From Caenorhabditis remanei (taxonomy: Eukaryota; Nematoda; Chromadorea; Rhabditida; Rhabditidae), in assembly GCF_010183535.1 (NCBI RefSeq), contig NC_071328.1:5146001-5210000 (forward strand): a stretch of 64,000 nt of DNA, given 5' to 3'. Position numbers and translations under genes: made by a program. Positions 36,204-48,251 of this stretch are shown piece by piece; within the stretch, counting starts at the first letter, position 1; each line of letters starts with the position of its first letter. Under the pieces are notes generated by a model. It did no database searches. It saw nothing but the letters and a program-made list of their open reading frames with translations, and was not told the DNA's origin.

Positions 36204-36735
36204 AAATCTCTTTTGCTACATTATATTTTGTATTTGATGACTTCCCGATACCGCTATTCGCGTCAATTTTCAAATTTTCAAAACCTTCACCGAAATAAAT
36301 CGGTAATCTCATTAGCGTAAAAAAAAGATTGATGTAACCTTTTCTCTCCCAACAGATTTTTATCAAAAAAGGCGATCAGATTGCGAATGGTGAGAATGAG
36401 ATTAGGCGAGAAGAGAGACCTCCCATCGGGGTGGTAATTGAGGTGGTAATTCAAAATGATTTTTCAAAGTGTTGAATTAGATTAAATTGGGAAAAGAGTC
36501 TCAGGGAGAAAAGAGAGAGAAGCGGAGAGGGAGAACAAACATTTGGGGACAAGAAAAGCGTAATTAAAACCAAGTAATGAAGATGAAAGAGGTTGGAGCA
36601 TACAGTTTGTCAACACAAGGGATTAATGTATTTGGAAGAGCAGAAGACAAAAATCATTCGATGAGAACATAAAATAATTGGGAAGGAGGAGTTGAGAGGT
36701 CATCATGGTGCAACATTTACGCCGCGGCGCCGTTC

Positions 36736-36820
36736 TAGAGTTCGGGTGGCTCAATGGGTTAATTGGATCGCTGGTGAGATTCATCGATTTCTAGGAGGAC
36801 CAGGTTACAGGTAGATCTTA
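36736..36820 (+). repeat. tRNA-like sequence
   Basis: GGGTGGCTCAATGGGTTAA (A-box-like) with a decayed 3' half (CCAGGTTACAGG), again just after a GC-rich block (CGCCGCGGCGCCG). Confidence 0.35.
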
Positions 36821-38859
36821 ACTTTCCAGCTGAGAAAAAATTAACGAAATTTCGACTGGAATCCTTCAGGTCGTACTTTCAGGCCAACTTCAGGAATTGA
36901 TCACGGTGCCAAAAAGTTGCTAAATTGTATGTTCTTTTTATTTTATAAACCTAAATCTTCATTTTTGCAATTGACAACTTTTTTGTACCTGCATTCTCCT
37001 GACTGGTAGGACCCTCTAAAATCTCATCTTCTCGGAGCTATAACTCTTCATGGTAAACTCCTACAAAAAAGTTGTCAACTACAAAAGTGAAGCTCTCTTT
37101 TTAGAAAATTCAAAAATATAAATTTCAATAAAATTGAGTTTAATCGTCATCTCTTGGCAAGCGCACAAAGTTTCGAATATTCGAAAGAGCCTATTCAACT
37201 GAAGTGAACTCACGATTCAGGAATTGTTTTGCCCCTATTCATAAAGATAGCTAATTAACATGTCAAATAATGAGCTCTTTCTCTAAGAAGAACACTTCAT
37301 ATAGGTGACAGAGAATGCAATTATATATTTGAATCACTCTCTCTTTCCCTCCTCGTGTCGTGTCGGACCGTTTGAACGGGTAGAGAGAGAAAAGGGCCGT
37401 TTTTTCCCGTAAGAGAGGGGACATGCACAATGCTAATTGCGACCCAGATGGTGATGTCTTACGCATTCAAACAGTCCTCTCTCGCTTCATACACACAGCT
37501 GTCTGTGTCACGCAAGACGGGGAATGGAGAGAATGGGACGGAGAGAGAGAGAGAGAGGAGGGAAATTTGAATTTCACACCAGGGGAAACGAAGCTTTATT
37601 TGGAAAATGAAAGTTTTAGGTAGCTTGATAGCTTTTGAAAAGAAAGCAGCTCTAAACCTGAGCCTTGTTTAGGAGATTGAGTGGGGGAGTGCTGGTCCTC
37701 TGGTACTGTAATCGTGGTATGCTTATAGAAATCTCTCCAAGGTCCTTTACACATTCAAAAAAATAATAAACTACCCAAATCGAGTAGACATTCCCCACTT
37801 TTTTTTACATACCCCTGAGGAATCTGATTATATTTACGAAATTTCGCTATTTTTCGTATGAAAGGAGATACAGCGATTTCGGTACAAGGGCAATGGAGCT
37901 TACGGCTACTGACCATTTGTAGAAACTGTAGATTTCTGTTTGTGGATATTTGACCATTTCTAACAGGAACAATATTCAATTTGATATAATGTCCTTTACA
38001 AAGTTCCAAACTGTTTTCGGTTTCTCTATAGCTCGAAAATGAGCGAAAAAACGAAGTTTTTGCTCCGAAGGGATGGAGCAGCACTCAACATTTCCAGCCA
38101 TTTCGCTGCACAAAATTCAAGATTTAATACGATTTGAAAGCAAAAACTTTCAGAATTTGGAAAATGCTTACAAACATTCGTTTGGACAGAGATACGACAC
38201 TTTGTGCTGTTTTTAAGTATCAAATTTTTTTAATATCATGCCAAGTTTTTAGAGAAACAAAACACAGGAATCTGGTTTTAAATTTGTATCTAGCGCAACA
38301 ACGAGAATAATTACCCAGCCGTTTTGTGAGCTACGCTCTTGTCCACTCATTTTTTCTATTTTTCCCGTTTTTCAAGATTTTCACAAAAACGTTACTCAAC
38401 TTCATGGTTGTCTAAGACAACTTGTCTTGTTGTCGTGCCATCTGTCGGTTTCCAAAAGACAAACAAAAAGGAAAATTCAAATTTATTTCACACCTTTCCC
38501 ACTCAACCACACCCTTTGATCATGATTAAATGAAAACAGTGGAGAGAGAGACGATTATCTTGATTTTGTTGTTACAACACAGTTTCATGAGTCAAGAGGA
38601 GAAGAAGAAACTTGACAAGATAGAGAGATGGTAATCTTCTTTTTCAAGAGAAGAGAAGAGGAGATGTCCAATTTGAATTGAAATGAGAAAACGAGATGAG
38701 ATCATTTCTAATCGAGACGACAGCACGGAGACGTCCCGAATGGCGGTTTTTCGAATATGTGTGAGAAAGAGAGAGGGACGTCGTGATATAGATTTGAAAA
38801 TTGGCAAAACTTTTTGACTATTTTCAGGATTTCTAGAGCCGGTAATTTCCTAAGTTAGG

Positions 38860-39029
38860 AAGCAGAAGGAATCGAACCAAGAACCTCCAGAACCGCAGCT
38901 ATCCACCTTAAACCACTGGGACACCTCGCTGACGCCGCGCCAGCGGCTTTCTGACACGCTACTGATGGCTCAGTGGCTAAGAGTGATGACTATGGTTTCA
39001 GAAGTTCCTGGTTCGATTCCTTGTGGTTC
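38860..39029. repeat. Head-to-head pair of tRNA-like sequences
   Basis: The minus half (38932-38860) has GTGTCCCAGTGGTTTAAGG and CTTGGTTCGATTCC. The plus half (38956-39029) has GATGGCTCAGTGGCTAAGA and CCTGGTTCGATTCC. A GC-rich spacer of about 24 bp (GACGCCGCGCCAGCGGC) separates them, as in the pair at 34992-35184. Confidence 0.65.
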
Positions 39030-39471
39030 AAAATCATTTTTTCTATCATTTAGGAAAGAAATACGCTTTTTCTGGAATTCATTTTTCAAGTTTTTAAAGA
39101 AAAATGAGCAACGCGTCCAAAGGCACCCCAGCGAAACCAATTGAAAAACTAATCCGCAGAAAGCATTTGTTATGCAACACCCAGTCATCTGGCACATCTT
39201 AATTTCCTCATTATCTTCGGTTTTTAATGAATCTCCTTCGATGATTTCGAGTACCGAACACCTGTCGGTGTCGGGTGGAAACCATTAGACGAGACCTGCC
39301 GACCATTTTTCTTTTTGAACGTGACACCTGTGCAAATGAGGAAAAAGGAAGAAGGAGGCAGACGGTATATTCAATCAAGCAGAAAATGCACCAACTAACG
39401 AACCGAATCCAATTTAGATTTCAGCTTGACAACAAAAACAAGATGAAATTTCAAAAAAGAGGGAGAGAAGA

Positions 39472-39731
39472 AGAGACGCAGAGAAGCGAGAGTGTCTGGT
39501 GGCCTGCGTCTCGTGCGAGTCAACTTCTAACGCGTGTATCTCGAAAATTAGAATAGCTAGAAAAAAGTTATCAATTAGTAAAATGTGGAGAATAACAAAT
39601 AGATTTTTTTGTTAGTTAGCAGATTTTTTCTAGCTGTTCTGGTTTTTGAGATATAGTGATTTGAAGATGACAGATACAGAGACAGAGGGGAGTGTGCAGA
39701 GAAAAAGACACTCTCGCTTCTCTGCGTCTCT
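39472..39731. repeat. MITE-like element with AGAGACGCAGAGAA ends
   Basis: Begins AGAGACGCAGAGAAGCGAGA and ends TCGCTTCTCTGCGTCTCT. Inside, CTAGAAAAAAGTTATCAA and TTTTTTCTAGCTGTTCTGG face each other. Confidence 0.7.
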
Positions 39732-39862
39732 TAATGTTTTTGAAAAATGATTTAAAATTGTTGGATCTAAATAAATTATGAAGAGAAGTATAATTTCGAT
39801 AATATTTTTTTATAAATTCATTCAGAGCTCGATCATCATTCTAGACGACTTCTGATTTGATA

Positions 39863-40013
39863 ATGGATCTACCCACGAAGAAAACTTGTACCATTTAATG
39901 CAATTTAATTCTATTCACGAATGCAATTTAATTCATTTTTTGCATTTTTGTGCCATAAAAATGCATTATTTTGCGTTCGTGGGTAGGCAAGTTTTCTTCG
40001 TGGGTAGATCCAT
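39863..40013. mobile_element. Palindromic MITE, copy 1
   Basis: Starts ATGGATCTACCCACGAAGAA and ends TTCTTCGTGGGTAGATCCAT. The inner part contains a second inverted motif (TTCACGAATGCAA). A second copy in opposite internal orientation lies at 58301-58451. Confidence 0.85.
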
Positions 40014-40471
40014 AAGGCCCAGCTACAGTAATCTACAGTAACCTACAGTAATCACTACAAGTCTATCAGAAAATTAGACGAAAGTGTCCCTGACACCTGA
40101 CTAAATGTTTGAAATCCAACAATAAAAATCAGAACCCGGTCCCCCTCTAATCAAACACAAAACGCACCCGCCGGCTAACGAGTCCAATTGAATTTGCACA
40201 AAAATTTCCAAAAAATAACCCAAGTAAAAGGATTTTCGAGACAAACGAACCTTTGTTTAGTTTCTATTCTTTTTTCGTTGATTGCAAAACGGCGGAGCAA
40301 GAAAAGCTCCCGTCTTCCGAAGGCGCACGCTCATATATCTTCACACGCGCATTCCCAAAGGATACATTTTTCGAGGTAAGTACCAAAAAGATGGATATTT
40401 TCTCAAAGAGAAATCTAACATCCGATTTTCCGTTGGATTTATATTCAAACAAGACTTTTTCAGATCGAAAA

Positions 40472-43400
40472 ATGCATAGTGTGGCGAGGGAGAATCTTCA
40501 GGCGTATCTACATTCGTATAAGTTATCGTCGAATGAGGTGAATAGGGATTACAAAAAAAGAATTGAGGGTAGGAGGATTCGAACCAATTGCGTTGACGCT
40601 GCGAGACTAAAAGTGATAGTGCAGCGTATTTTCTATGGTTCTACAACCATTCGATTCCTCTGTCCTCGAATCCGTCTCCCTTATTTTAGTTATCTCTTTC
40701 AGCCGGGAATCAAACTAATGCACAACTCGCAAAAAGATGACCAACACCGGAAAGATGTGGAATATTTCGCCGCGATCAGATCTCTACAACATGCGAAAGT
40801 TGACTTTTTTATTTTTCTGAAATCTAAAAACTTTAACTTTCAGCGAAAACCGGTGGCATTCGCCGTGCAAGCAATGAGAGATTACGATGGAAGTTTAGAT
40901 GAGAAGAGCCCGCTGAAAGACCACACAATCTCGTTTCAGACCAATGATTTTATTCATATTCACGCGGTGAGTAATTGCACAGAGTGGCTGGCGTGACGGT
41001 GGCGCTTTTGACTGCAAGAGGAGAGAGGAGCGGAAAGGAGACTTCAAGCGGCGGTATCTCATGAACTAGAGCAGCTAGAAATAAATTGTCAACTAATGAA
41101 ATGTTTTAAATTTTAAGAAGAGTATTTTGATAGTTAACACCTTTGTTAAAGATATTTTAGACTTTGAGATACGGTAGTTTGAAACTACCAAAACTTTAAA
41201 CGCGTTTATCTCAATAACCAAAAGAGATACAAAAATGTTGTTAACTAACAAAATGATTCATTTAAAATTTCACACAAGTAGTTAGTTGACAACTTTTTTC
41301 TAGCTGTCCTGGATCTTGAGATATATCGGGTCAAAGTTTGGATATCAGTTGAACTGGGAGAGAAAAGAGAGCGTAGAGAAGCAGACGCTTTGGTTTCTCT
41401 GCGTCTCCTCTCTTACCATACTTTTTTGAATCTCCAGAAATTCAACTCCGATTGGTGGATCGGTCGAATCGTCAGATCCCACAGCGAGTTCGGTTTCGTC
41501 CCAACTGCTCGCCGCCTTGCCAACTATATGGTGTCAGATGAGGATCCAACTACAGTAACCAACTCTCAGAACACTTCTGATCATCCAGGACAAGATAGAT
41601 CTCGAAGTATATGGGAACCCAAGTGTCCGTATAAAGTGGTTCCTTCGAGTCGACCAATCGTGTTCCTTGGACCAACACTTCAACATTCTCGTCTCACTCA
41701 ACTGCTTCATTTGGCGTTGCGAGAAGAGATTTTGAAATATTTTGGAAAGAAAATCAAATATGTCAAGTCAGATATTGGAAGTGGACAACAGACAGGAGAT
41801 CGAAGAAGTGCTAGATGGTTACGTGGATTGAGGGATTCGGATTACGATAGAGGACAGGATGAGAATCAAGAAGTCGAGTTGATTATGAGAATGACATCGA
41901 AATTGCACTTGTTACTGGTTGATTCACCACATATTCATACTCCAGATGACGTTCAACACTTGCCATTGTCGCCTATCTTTTTTCTTATCAGAGTCTCTGA
42001 TAATAAGGTAAGACTCTAATGAGATTATGGTCTAGGGAGATGGTGGGGGGGCAATTGTGATAAAAGGGAGTGAGTCGGTGGAAGAGTTGCAATTATGACT
42101 GAAGAAGGGGCCAAAAAAGCAGCCCGTTTCCGGAGCTTTGACCGAAAATTGAGTGACTTTGGCATACTGAATATGTAGGATTATGTTACGGTAGTCTAAC
42201 GATAGATACAGTACCGGTCTAAATGTTGTAAACTTTCTTCGTTTTCAGTTGAAATTGGCCAACTTTGAGAGTTTGTCATGGTAATACTGATTGTCCGTTC
42301 CAGTCTTTTACGGAATAAAAGTAGAACTTCATTTTTGTAGTTGACAACTTTTTTGTATCTGCTTTTGATCTTGAGATATATTAGCTGAAAGTTGACAGCC
42401 TGCTATTGCGCGCGCTTAGTGAAGAAGCTTCCTAGCAAGTTACGTATCGACAAAGTAATTTCTCCCTCAAATTGACCAACTTCAGAGTAAAATAGTGCGA
42501 TTTTTGTGCTGAAGTCTTAAAATGAGCATAACTCTGTAAGGAGTGTCCGTACAAAAAAGTTTTCAACAACAAAAAGTGAGATCTACTTTTGATCTGTATA
42601 ATTCATTAAAAATCTACTTGATGGGACAATCAGTATTACCATGACATACTCTCAAAGTTGGACAAATTCAACTGAAAACTGGCAAAGTATGCAACCTTTT
42701 GTACTGTAGGTATTGTAGATTTATTTGAAAAGTACTGTAGGTACAGTAATCCGAAAACTGGAAGCCGGAAATGATTACCAACTTATGTCTACTGTAGCTA
42801 CAGTACCCCAGTTTTCATTACGGAGTCCTAAACTTCCGCAGAGTCCTGATACACAAAGTTTTTTCGAAACTTTTCTCATCTCAAACGTGTCAATTCAGAT
42901 CTTGGCAAAACTACTTCGCAACACGGGAACCACTCGAATGGCGGCTGAAATTGAAGTGGCAAATGTTCTGAAAACAATGAACGACGACAGAGTAGGTGGT
43001 CATGATGATGAACAACTCATCGCGAGAGGAGTGAGTTCGATTCAAAATTGTTAGGAAGAGAAGAGTGGTATAATATGAGTGGTATAATCATTAGTCTGAA
43101 TTTATCATGAATAAAAATTCGAACCTTGAGCTACATTTTTGTAGTTTATGACTTTTTTGTAGGAGTTTTTCCCGGCGAGTTATGAGCCGAAGAAGTCTCA
43201 TAGGTAACTCTTTTCTCCCTTTTACTGTAACTTTCTACGATGAACTAACTCAAAAAAGTAGTCAACTACAAAATTGTGGATCTATATTTTTCCAGTATCC
43301 TCAGGAAAAATAAAAATCCTTAGATCATTTCTGACATCCTGACAGATTGTCAAAGTTAGCACTCCATAACTTTTTTTCACGCAAATTGCAATTCGAAGCC

Positions 43401-43579
43401 TACTGTAGCTTTTAAACAGTTTTCAAGTTAACATACAATGTGCTATATCAAATAAAATATTTCAGTTCGAAATGGTAATCGAGGAGAATGGTCTGAAGGA
43501 AGCTACATGGAGAATAATATCATATTTGGAGAAGTACATTCATGCTCTACATTATCATCCGAGAGAAGAAGAGAAATAA
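40472..43579 (+). CDS. ccb-2: Voltage-gated calcium channel beta subunit
   Basis: Coding exons 40472-40537, 40703-40798, 40844-40966, 41438-42007, 42899-43030 and 43466-43579, all phase 0, give 366 residues. A 5' exon ending at the strong donor at 40376 is probably non-coding. An SH3 domain starts at KPVAFAVQAMRDYDGS and runs through FNSDWWIGRIV and GFVPTARRL, matching Cav-beta SH3 domains. A HOOK-like linker follows, then a guanylate-kinase-like domain (PYKVVPSSRPIVFLGP, LHLLLVDSP, and VIEENGLKEATWRIISYLEKY). Such subunits bind the alpha-1 channel linker and promote surface delivery; the kinase-like domain is not an enzyme. Position beside pop-1 suggests ccb-2 and not ccb-1. Introns hold a tRNA-like pair and two foldback repeats. 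Confidence 0.9.
40560..40675. repeat. Compact tRNA-like head-to-head pair in ccb-2 intron
   Basis: GAGGATTCGAACC (minus-strand B box) at 40572-40584 faces ACCATTCGATTCCTC (plus-strand, degenerate B box) at 40648-40662, with GACGCTGCGAG and GTGCAGCG between them. Confidence 0.5.
41040..41405. repeat. Foldback repeats of the AGACGCAGAGAA family in ccb-2 intron
   Basis: Contains AGCTAGAAATAAATTGTCAACTAA, a facing GTTGACAACTTTTTTCTAGCTG, and the end motif TTTCTCTGCGTCTC. Confidence 0.6.
42213..42712. repeat. Foldback repeat, GTAGTTGACAAC family, full length
   Basis: The arms pair end to end: CAACTTTGAGAGTTTGTCATGG (42254) with CCATGACATACTCTCAAAGTTG (42640), and TTTTGTAGTTGACAACTTTTTTG (42333) with CAAAAAAGTTTTCAACAACAAAA (42553). 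It lies inside a ccb-2 intron. Confidence 0.75.
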
Positions 43580-43649
43580 TAATTTGATTGACTGTTTTTG
43601 TGAAATGGTTTGAAAGCTGAAATTACTGAGGTTTGGAGAATTTGAGTGG

Positions 43650-43865
43650 TAGAGACGCAGAGAAACGAGAGTGTCTGATTGTCTGCGCTCTCTATCTTTC
43701 GATCTTCAAACTTTGGGCGGGTGTATCTCAAAACCTAGGCCAGCTAGAAAAAAGTTTTCAACTAACAAAATAATTTACATGACATTTTCTACAGTTTTTT
43801 TTGACAACTTTTTTCTATTTCTTTTAGCTCTAGAGATACAGGCGCTACACAATTTTAGCTTTCAG
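43650..43865. repeat. Repeat of the AGACGCAGAGAA family
   Basis: GAGACGCAGAGAAACGAGAG, then CTAGAAAAAAGTTTTCAACTAAC facing GACAACTTTTTTCTATTTC. It overlaps the probable ccb-2 3' UTR. Confidence 0.55.
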
Positions 43866-45424
43866 ATCATACTAGACTCTTCGAAAAACAAATAAAAAAT
43901 TTTCTAAGAAAAAAATGTTTGCTGAAAGAACACCTCCTTGTCAAATCATTATCAAATCATGTCAAATCAAAAAGTGATTGGATAAGAGAAAAAAGAAGAA
44001 AAATGAAAGAGAGAAAGGGGATAGATCTTCTCTTCTTTCATAGCTTCTCACACCTTTTTCTCTGCACTCTCTCTCAATTCAACACTATTTCTCTCTTCTT
44101 CACTGATGAGCGTATCTATCAAGTCCTTTCTTCTCTTCTTTCCCTGAAACTTCAAAAGAATTTCGCCGACGACGAGAAGGAGGAAGACACATAATTGATT
44201 ACTGTACATCTCTCATTTTTCACTTTTCTCCTATCTTTTTTTCAAAATAGAAAATATCCGATTTTTCTAATTGCTTTCCGATTTTTGCAATCTACTATCT
44301 GATTTTCCGGGTGGTTTATTGCTGGATCCGGGTTACTGTAGATATGAAAATCTCGGGACTGTCCATCATAAGGACGTTTCGAAACCAAGACGTTTATAAA
44401 TTTGGTAAAGACTAATAGAAAATTAACAGAATTTAAAAAAGGATAGTTTTCAGTGTCTCTTACATTTTCCCAGCTAGCAGCTTTTTTGTAGGCGTCTTCC
44501 CTGGAGAGTTAGGGGGGGCAAATTTAACGCTCAAAAGTATATTAAGTTTTACCTTATACAATTGAAAATGTCCAAGTTTGAGAGTGTGTCATAGTAAAAC
44601 TATTTGTCCCACAAAATATCTTTTTATGGGATCAAACAGACCAAGAGTAGAACTTCATTTTTGTAGTTGACAATTTTTTGTACGGACATTCCCTAGCAAG
44701 TTACATATCGGCAAAGTAATTTCTCCCTCAAATCGACCAACTTCAGTGCAAATTAGTGCGATTTTTGAGCTGTCCACTTAAAAATACTATAACTCTCTAG
44801 GGAGTGTCCGTACAAAAAAGTTTTCAACTACAAAAATGAAGTTCTACCTTTGGTCTGTTGGATCCCATAAAAAGTTATTTTGTAAGACAGTTAGTTTTAC
44901 TATGACACACTCTCAAACTTGGACGTTTTCAACTAAAAAAGGCACAACTTAATATACTTTTGAGCGGTACTGTATATCGGAGTTCCCAGCCATGGAAAAT
45001 CTCGGTTCTTCTGACGGCCTTGTAGAGGAACAGAAGATTAGTCGATGTGCAAGAATTCCGCCCATTTCGATTACCCGCGGCCTCTGCGGCCCTGCAAGAC
45101 TGTCGTACGGTCGGCCATACGCGTCTGACAGACTTACCCAACACACTAAATGCGCAATAACGACTGCTGACGTGTCATTAGGAGAGGTACATTCGAAAAG
45201 AAAACTCAATAGTCAACTCAATTTTCCAATCAATTCTACGAGTTTTCTTTTGCATACCATTCTTAAAACTTGTGGGTAGTCTGGCCTAATTTCAGCATTA
45301 TATTTTGATTTCTAAAAAAGTGTTCACTTCCAAAAAAAATTAAACTCGAGTGGCGTGGTAGTTAGGCTTAGCCAGGTTCTAATAAACTTCTTTTTTTCAC
45401 TATCAACTTTGTGTTGAATCAACA
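43866..45424. other. Intergenic between ccb-2 and the F-box gene
   Basis: Pyrimidine- and purine-rich low-complexity DNA (43960-44170), the foldback repeat at 44540-44975 and a GC-rich stretch (45040-45130). No supported gene. Confidence 0.45.
44540..44975. repeat. Foldback repeat, GTAGTTGACAAC family
   Basis: AAGTTTGAGAGTGTGTCATAG (44572) pairs with CTATGACACACTCTCAAACTT (44902). Inner motifs GTAGTTGACAATTTTTTGTA and TACAAAAAAGTTTTCAACTAC face each other around AACTCTCTAGGGAGTG. Confidence 0.75.
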
Positions 45425-47147
45425 ATGAAATTATTCAAGTTTCCGGAAGTTGTTCAACGCGAAGTCCTCCGTAGTATGAACTATAGAGAACTCTTTTTTC
45501 TTTCAACTTGCTCCAAAATCTCATTTAAATTAATCCAAAAGTTTCGGATTAAACTTCCCAGTATGGGATACCACTCGAGCAAAACCTCTGTTTGCATTGG
45601 AATGACAATGAGCAATGGACAAGGACAAAACTTTGTTAATATGAATTCTCAACCAGTATCCGATCCTCAGCCGACTCAGATGTTCAAATGTGTAGTTTCG
45701 GGAACTCCATTATTTTTCAGGTTTGTTTTTTTACTGTTGAAGAATACTAATTTCAATTTTTAAATTAAATACTTTCTTTTAAAATAACTTTATAGAATGA
45801 GACAGAAACGACAAAAATATATATCACACCTCTCTACTTTCTGTAATTTTTCTTCCAACTTTGAGATTGTGTCCTGTTGTTACTGATTGTACCAGAGAGT
45901 CAAATTTAAAACAATATACAAATCGAACCTAGATCTTTATTTTTGCAGTTGACCACTTTTTTCACAGACACTCCCAAAATAATAACACTTACAGTACTAA
46001 CTACAATGAAAACAATTTCAAGCAGAGAATGAATCAAATTCTAGAGACTGTCTGAGTCTCCAGGGTTATCCCAGTTTGTTAGAAATGTGAGTATATAATA
46101 TTTAAGTCTGTAATTTCATTTTTGTAATTGAAACTTCTCCGTACAAAGCAATCAACTCTCGTGAGAACCGTACGTTTAGTGTCAGTATTAACACTCCCCC
46201 ATTTCAAACAGCTCCAGCAACCTTTACAAAAATGAATCTCTAGATTTGATCTACATATATTTTTAATGTTGATATTCTGGGACAATCAGTAAAACCGTGA
46301 CATCTCATATGAATAAAACAGAATAAAAATGCAAATTTAAATCATTTATTTCAGTGTACAACGGCAGTTTCAATATTATTTTTATACGATTGCATTTGAC
46401 ACAACTACTGCTGATTTGATAGTTGAATCAATCCATCGTCATCTAAATCTCTTGTTTTTCGAAGCTAATAATGAACACATGGTTACTGTGACCATGAGTA
46501 AAAACTTGATTTGCCTTCCAAAACTGTCAAATATCAAAAGAAGCAGCATATCAGGGTCCCCGGTCACAGCAGATATTTTGGAAATGTTAATCTCTAAATC
46601 TTATGACCAAATGAGCTTGATTATGTTTACTTCAATAAGTGGAGAACTCAAAAAAGACTCGAAACTCTTCCAAGTTCCATATTTAACACTGTACCACACG
46701 TATAACTTGACAGCAGTGTTACTAACTTATTTCAATGGAAGCAGTGGCTTTTTCGGCAGAGCCTTATTTACTAATACTGATGTCATTCGATTTCTAAAGA
46801 TGTGGGAAACAGGTGAATCATTTGTGAAGTTGCGAGCTCTCGTTGTTGGTATGGATTATGGAAATCAGTTGAATGAAGTAGAAATATTGAGGGAATTTTG
46901 TGCAAAACCATGGGACAACACGCAGAAAACAAGGAAGGCGCAATGGAATGATGAAAGGTGAGTTTTGGTACAGAATACCCAGTTGAACAGAATAACAACT
47001 TGCTTTCATTTGATTTACAGAATAAATATATTGAAACCGGAAGCTGGTCAAATCTTCGATGGATGGGAAATCACAACAAAAGCTGGAAACAAAACTGCAT
47101 CGATCGAAATAAGGGCATCTAGTTTTAGATTTCTTACGTGGATTTAA
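45425..47147 (+). CDS. F-box protein with FBA_2-type C-terminus
   Basis: Exons 45425-45720, 46355-46957 and 47021-47147, in phase, give 341 residues; AATAAA at 47211. The N-terminal F-box begins FPEVVQREVLRSMNYRELFF and continues through LSTCSKISFKLIQK. The rest matches nematode F-box-associated type 2 regions: a SITGSPVTADIL-like middle and the diagnostic end DGWEITTKAGNKTASIEIR. Such proteins act as substrate adaptors for SKP1-cullin ubiquitin ligases and form large, fast-changing families in Caenorhabditis. The first donor sits directly after TTTTTCAG, so it also resembles an acceptor. The substrate is unknown. Confidence 0.82.
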
Positions 47148-47459
47148 AGGAAGGAACACTACTAAAAGTTGAATAATTGGTTTTTAAAGTTGCTAAACTT
47201 TTTTGTTCTAAATAAAAGTTTAACATTGACAAATATCAAGAGAAAATATAAGAATTATGATTGGTCAAATGGGGTGGATAGTGGAGGTTTTGCAAGCTCG
47301 ATGTGTAGATGGTGGAGGTTTTGCAAGCGGGATCTGAAAACAAGAAAACTGTGTGCAATTCAAGTTGTTTTTCTAAAAAATCCAAATTACACATTAACCA
47401 GTCGTAGAGAATTCATGAATGAATTGACTGATCACTTTGTCCAATTCATATTCCATTTC

Positions 47460-48165
47460 TTTCGATTCGAACTTTGAGCCTTCAAACTTTGCATTCGTCG
47501 ATCCATTCACGAGAAAGTCTGTTCTCAATTGACGGAAATCGAGGAATTTCTGGATCAGATTGAAAAGTTTTTCAAGTTGTACTACTGAAAAAACCAGAAT
47601 TTTTTCTCTTGGAAGGTTTTTTTCTTCCATCGTCGTCAAGAAATCTTCAAAGGTGACAGTCGAGTTTGATTTCTCAGAAGAGAAGTATTCTGAAACATCG
47701 GCTAATATTTGGTAATTGCAGTGTGCTTTGTTTCAACGTACATGTAATGTTCAAACTCTTCAAATATCTCTCCCATTGACATGAACCACGGAGCATGGTG
47801 GCTAGTCTGCTTTTGTTCCACGTATATCCACCGTCATAATCAGTCTCGCCTTTATATGAAAACAGTTCCATCAATTTAGAATCAATGGATTCCGAAGATT
47901 CAATCAGCTGAAAATAAAACAATTTCAGGTTAATGAGTCACAGAAAATGGGATAATTGGGACAAAAAAGGGAATGGTATCATACGGGAGACTAATTATAG
48001 CCATTTTTGTAAGGGAATTGGGAATTTCATAAGAAAATGGACTCACTTCACGTTTTGGATTTATGTCGGCATCAACTGGATTGAATTCAAATACAAATTC
48101 GTTCAAGTGCTGAGGGGTCGAGCATTCGAATGATACGCGATCCGACATCAGATTTTGATGTATCT
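47460..48165 (-). pseudogene. Decayed gene remnant, possibly F-box A/FTH type
   Basis: Minus-strand exon-like pieces have plausible splice sites: 48162-48049 ending in a GTGAGT donor, 47908 to about 47750, and 47692-47478. The joined frames do not stay open: the last junction creates a stop, and the best protein similarity switches frame within the first piece. One frame (IIRMLDPSALERI) looks like the FTH/DUF38 region of nematode F-box A proteins, while the other continues as EFNPVDADINPKRE. An 80-bp segment is duplicated around the first piece. No F-box was found. I call it a degraded fragment, with low certainty on the family. Confidence 0.35.
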
Positions 48166-48251
48166 GAAACAATTTCAGGTTAATGAGTCACAGAAAATGG
48201 GATAATTGGGACAAAAAATGGAATGGTATCATACGGGAGACTAATTATAGT
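47918..48251. repeat. Direct duplication of about 82 bp flanking a gene remnant
   Basis: AACAATTTCAGGTTAATGAG through GGGAGACTAATTATAG occurs at 47918-48000 and again at 48168-48251, with about two differences. The copies include a splice-acceptor-like TTTCAG on the plus strand. Confidence 0.85.

Larger units (their letters stand above)
27294..40180. other. About 13 kb gene-poor region upstream of pop-1
   Basis: No open frame here has a recognisable domain or convincing splice structure. Content: purine-rich stretches, several tRNA-like sequences, foldback elements (32353-32456, 33480-34135, 34992-35184, 39472-39731, 39863-40013) and a CTACAGTA cluster. It lies between the divergently transcribed pop-1 and ccb-2, so both promoters and the pop-1 regulatory region are probably inside it. 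Confidence 0.5.

Noticed and set aside
44929..45279. Overlapping frames of 71-95 codons on both strands in a GC-rich patch
   Set aside because: No domain or splice structure was found. It may be a transposon scrap, but nothing supports a specific call.
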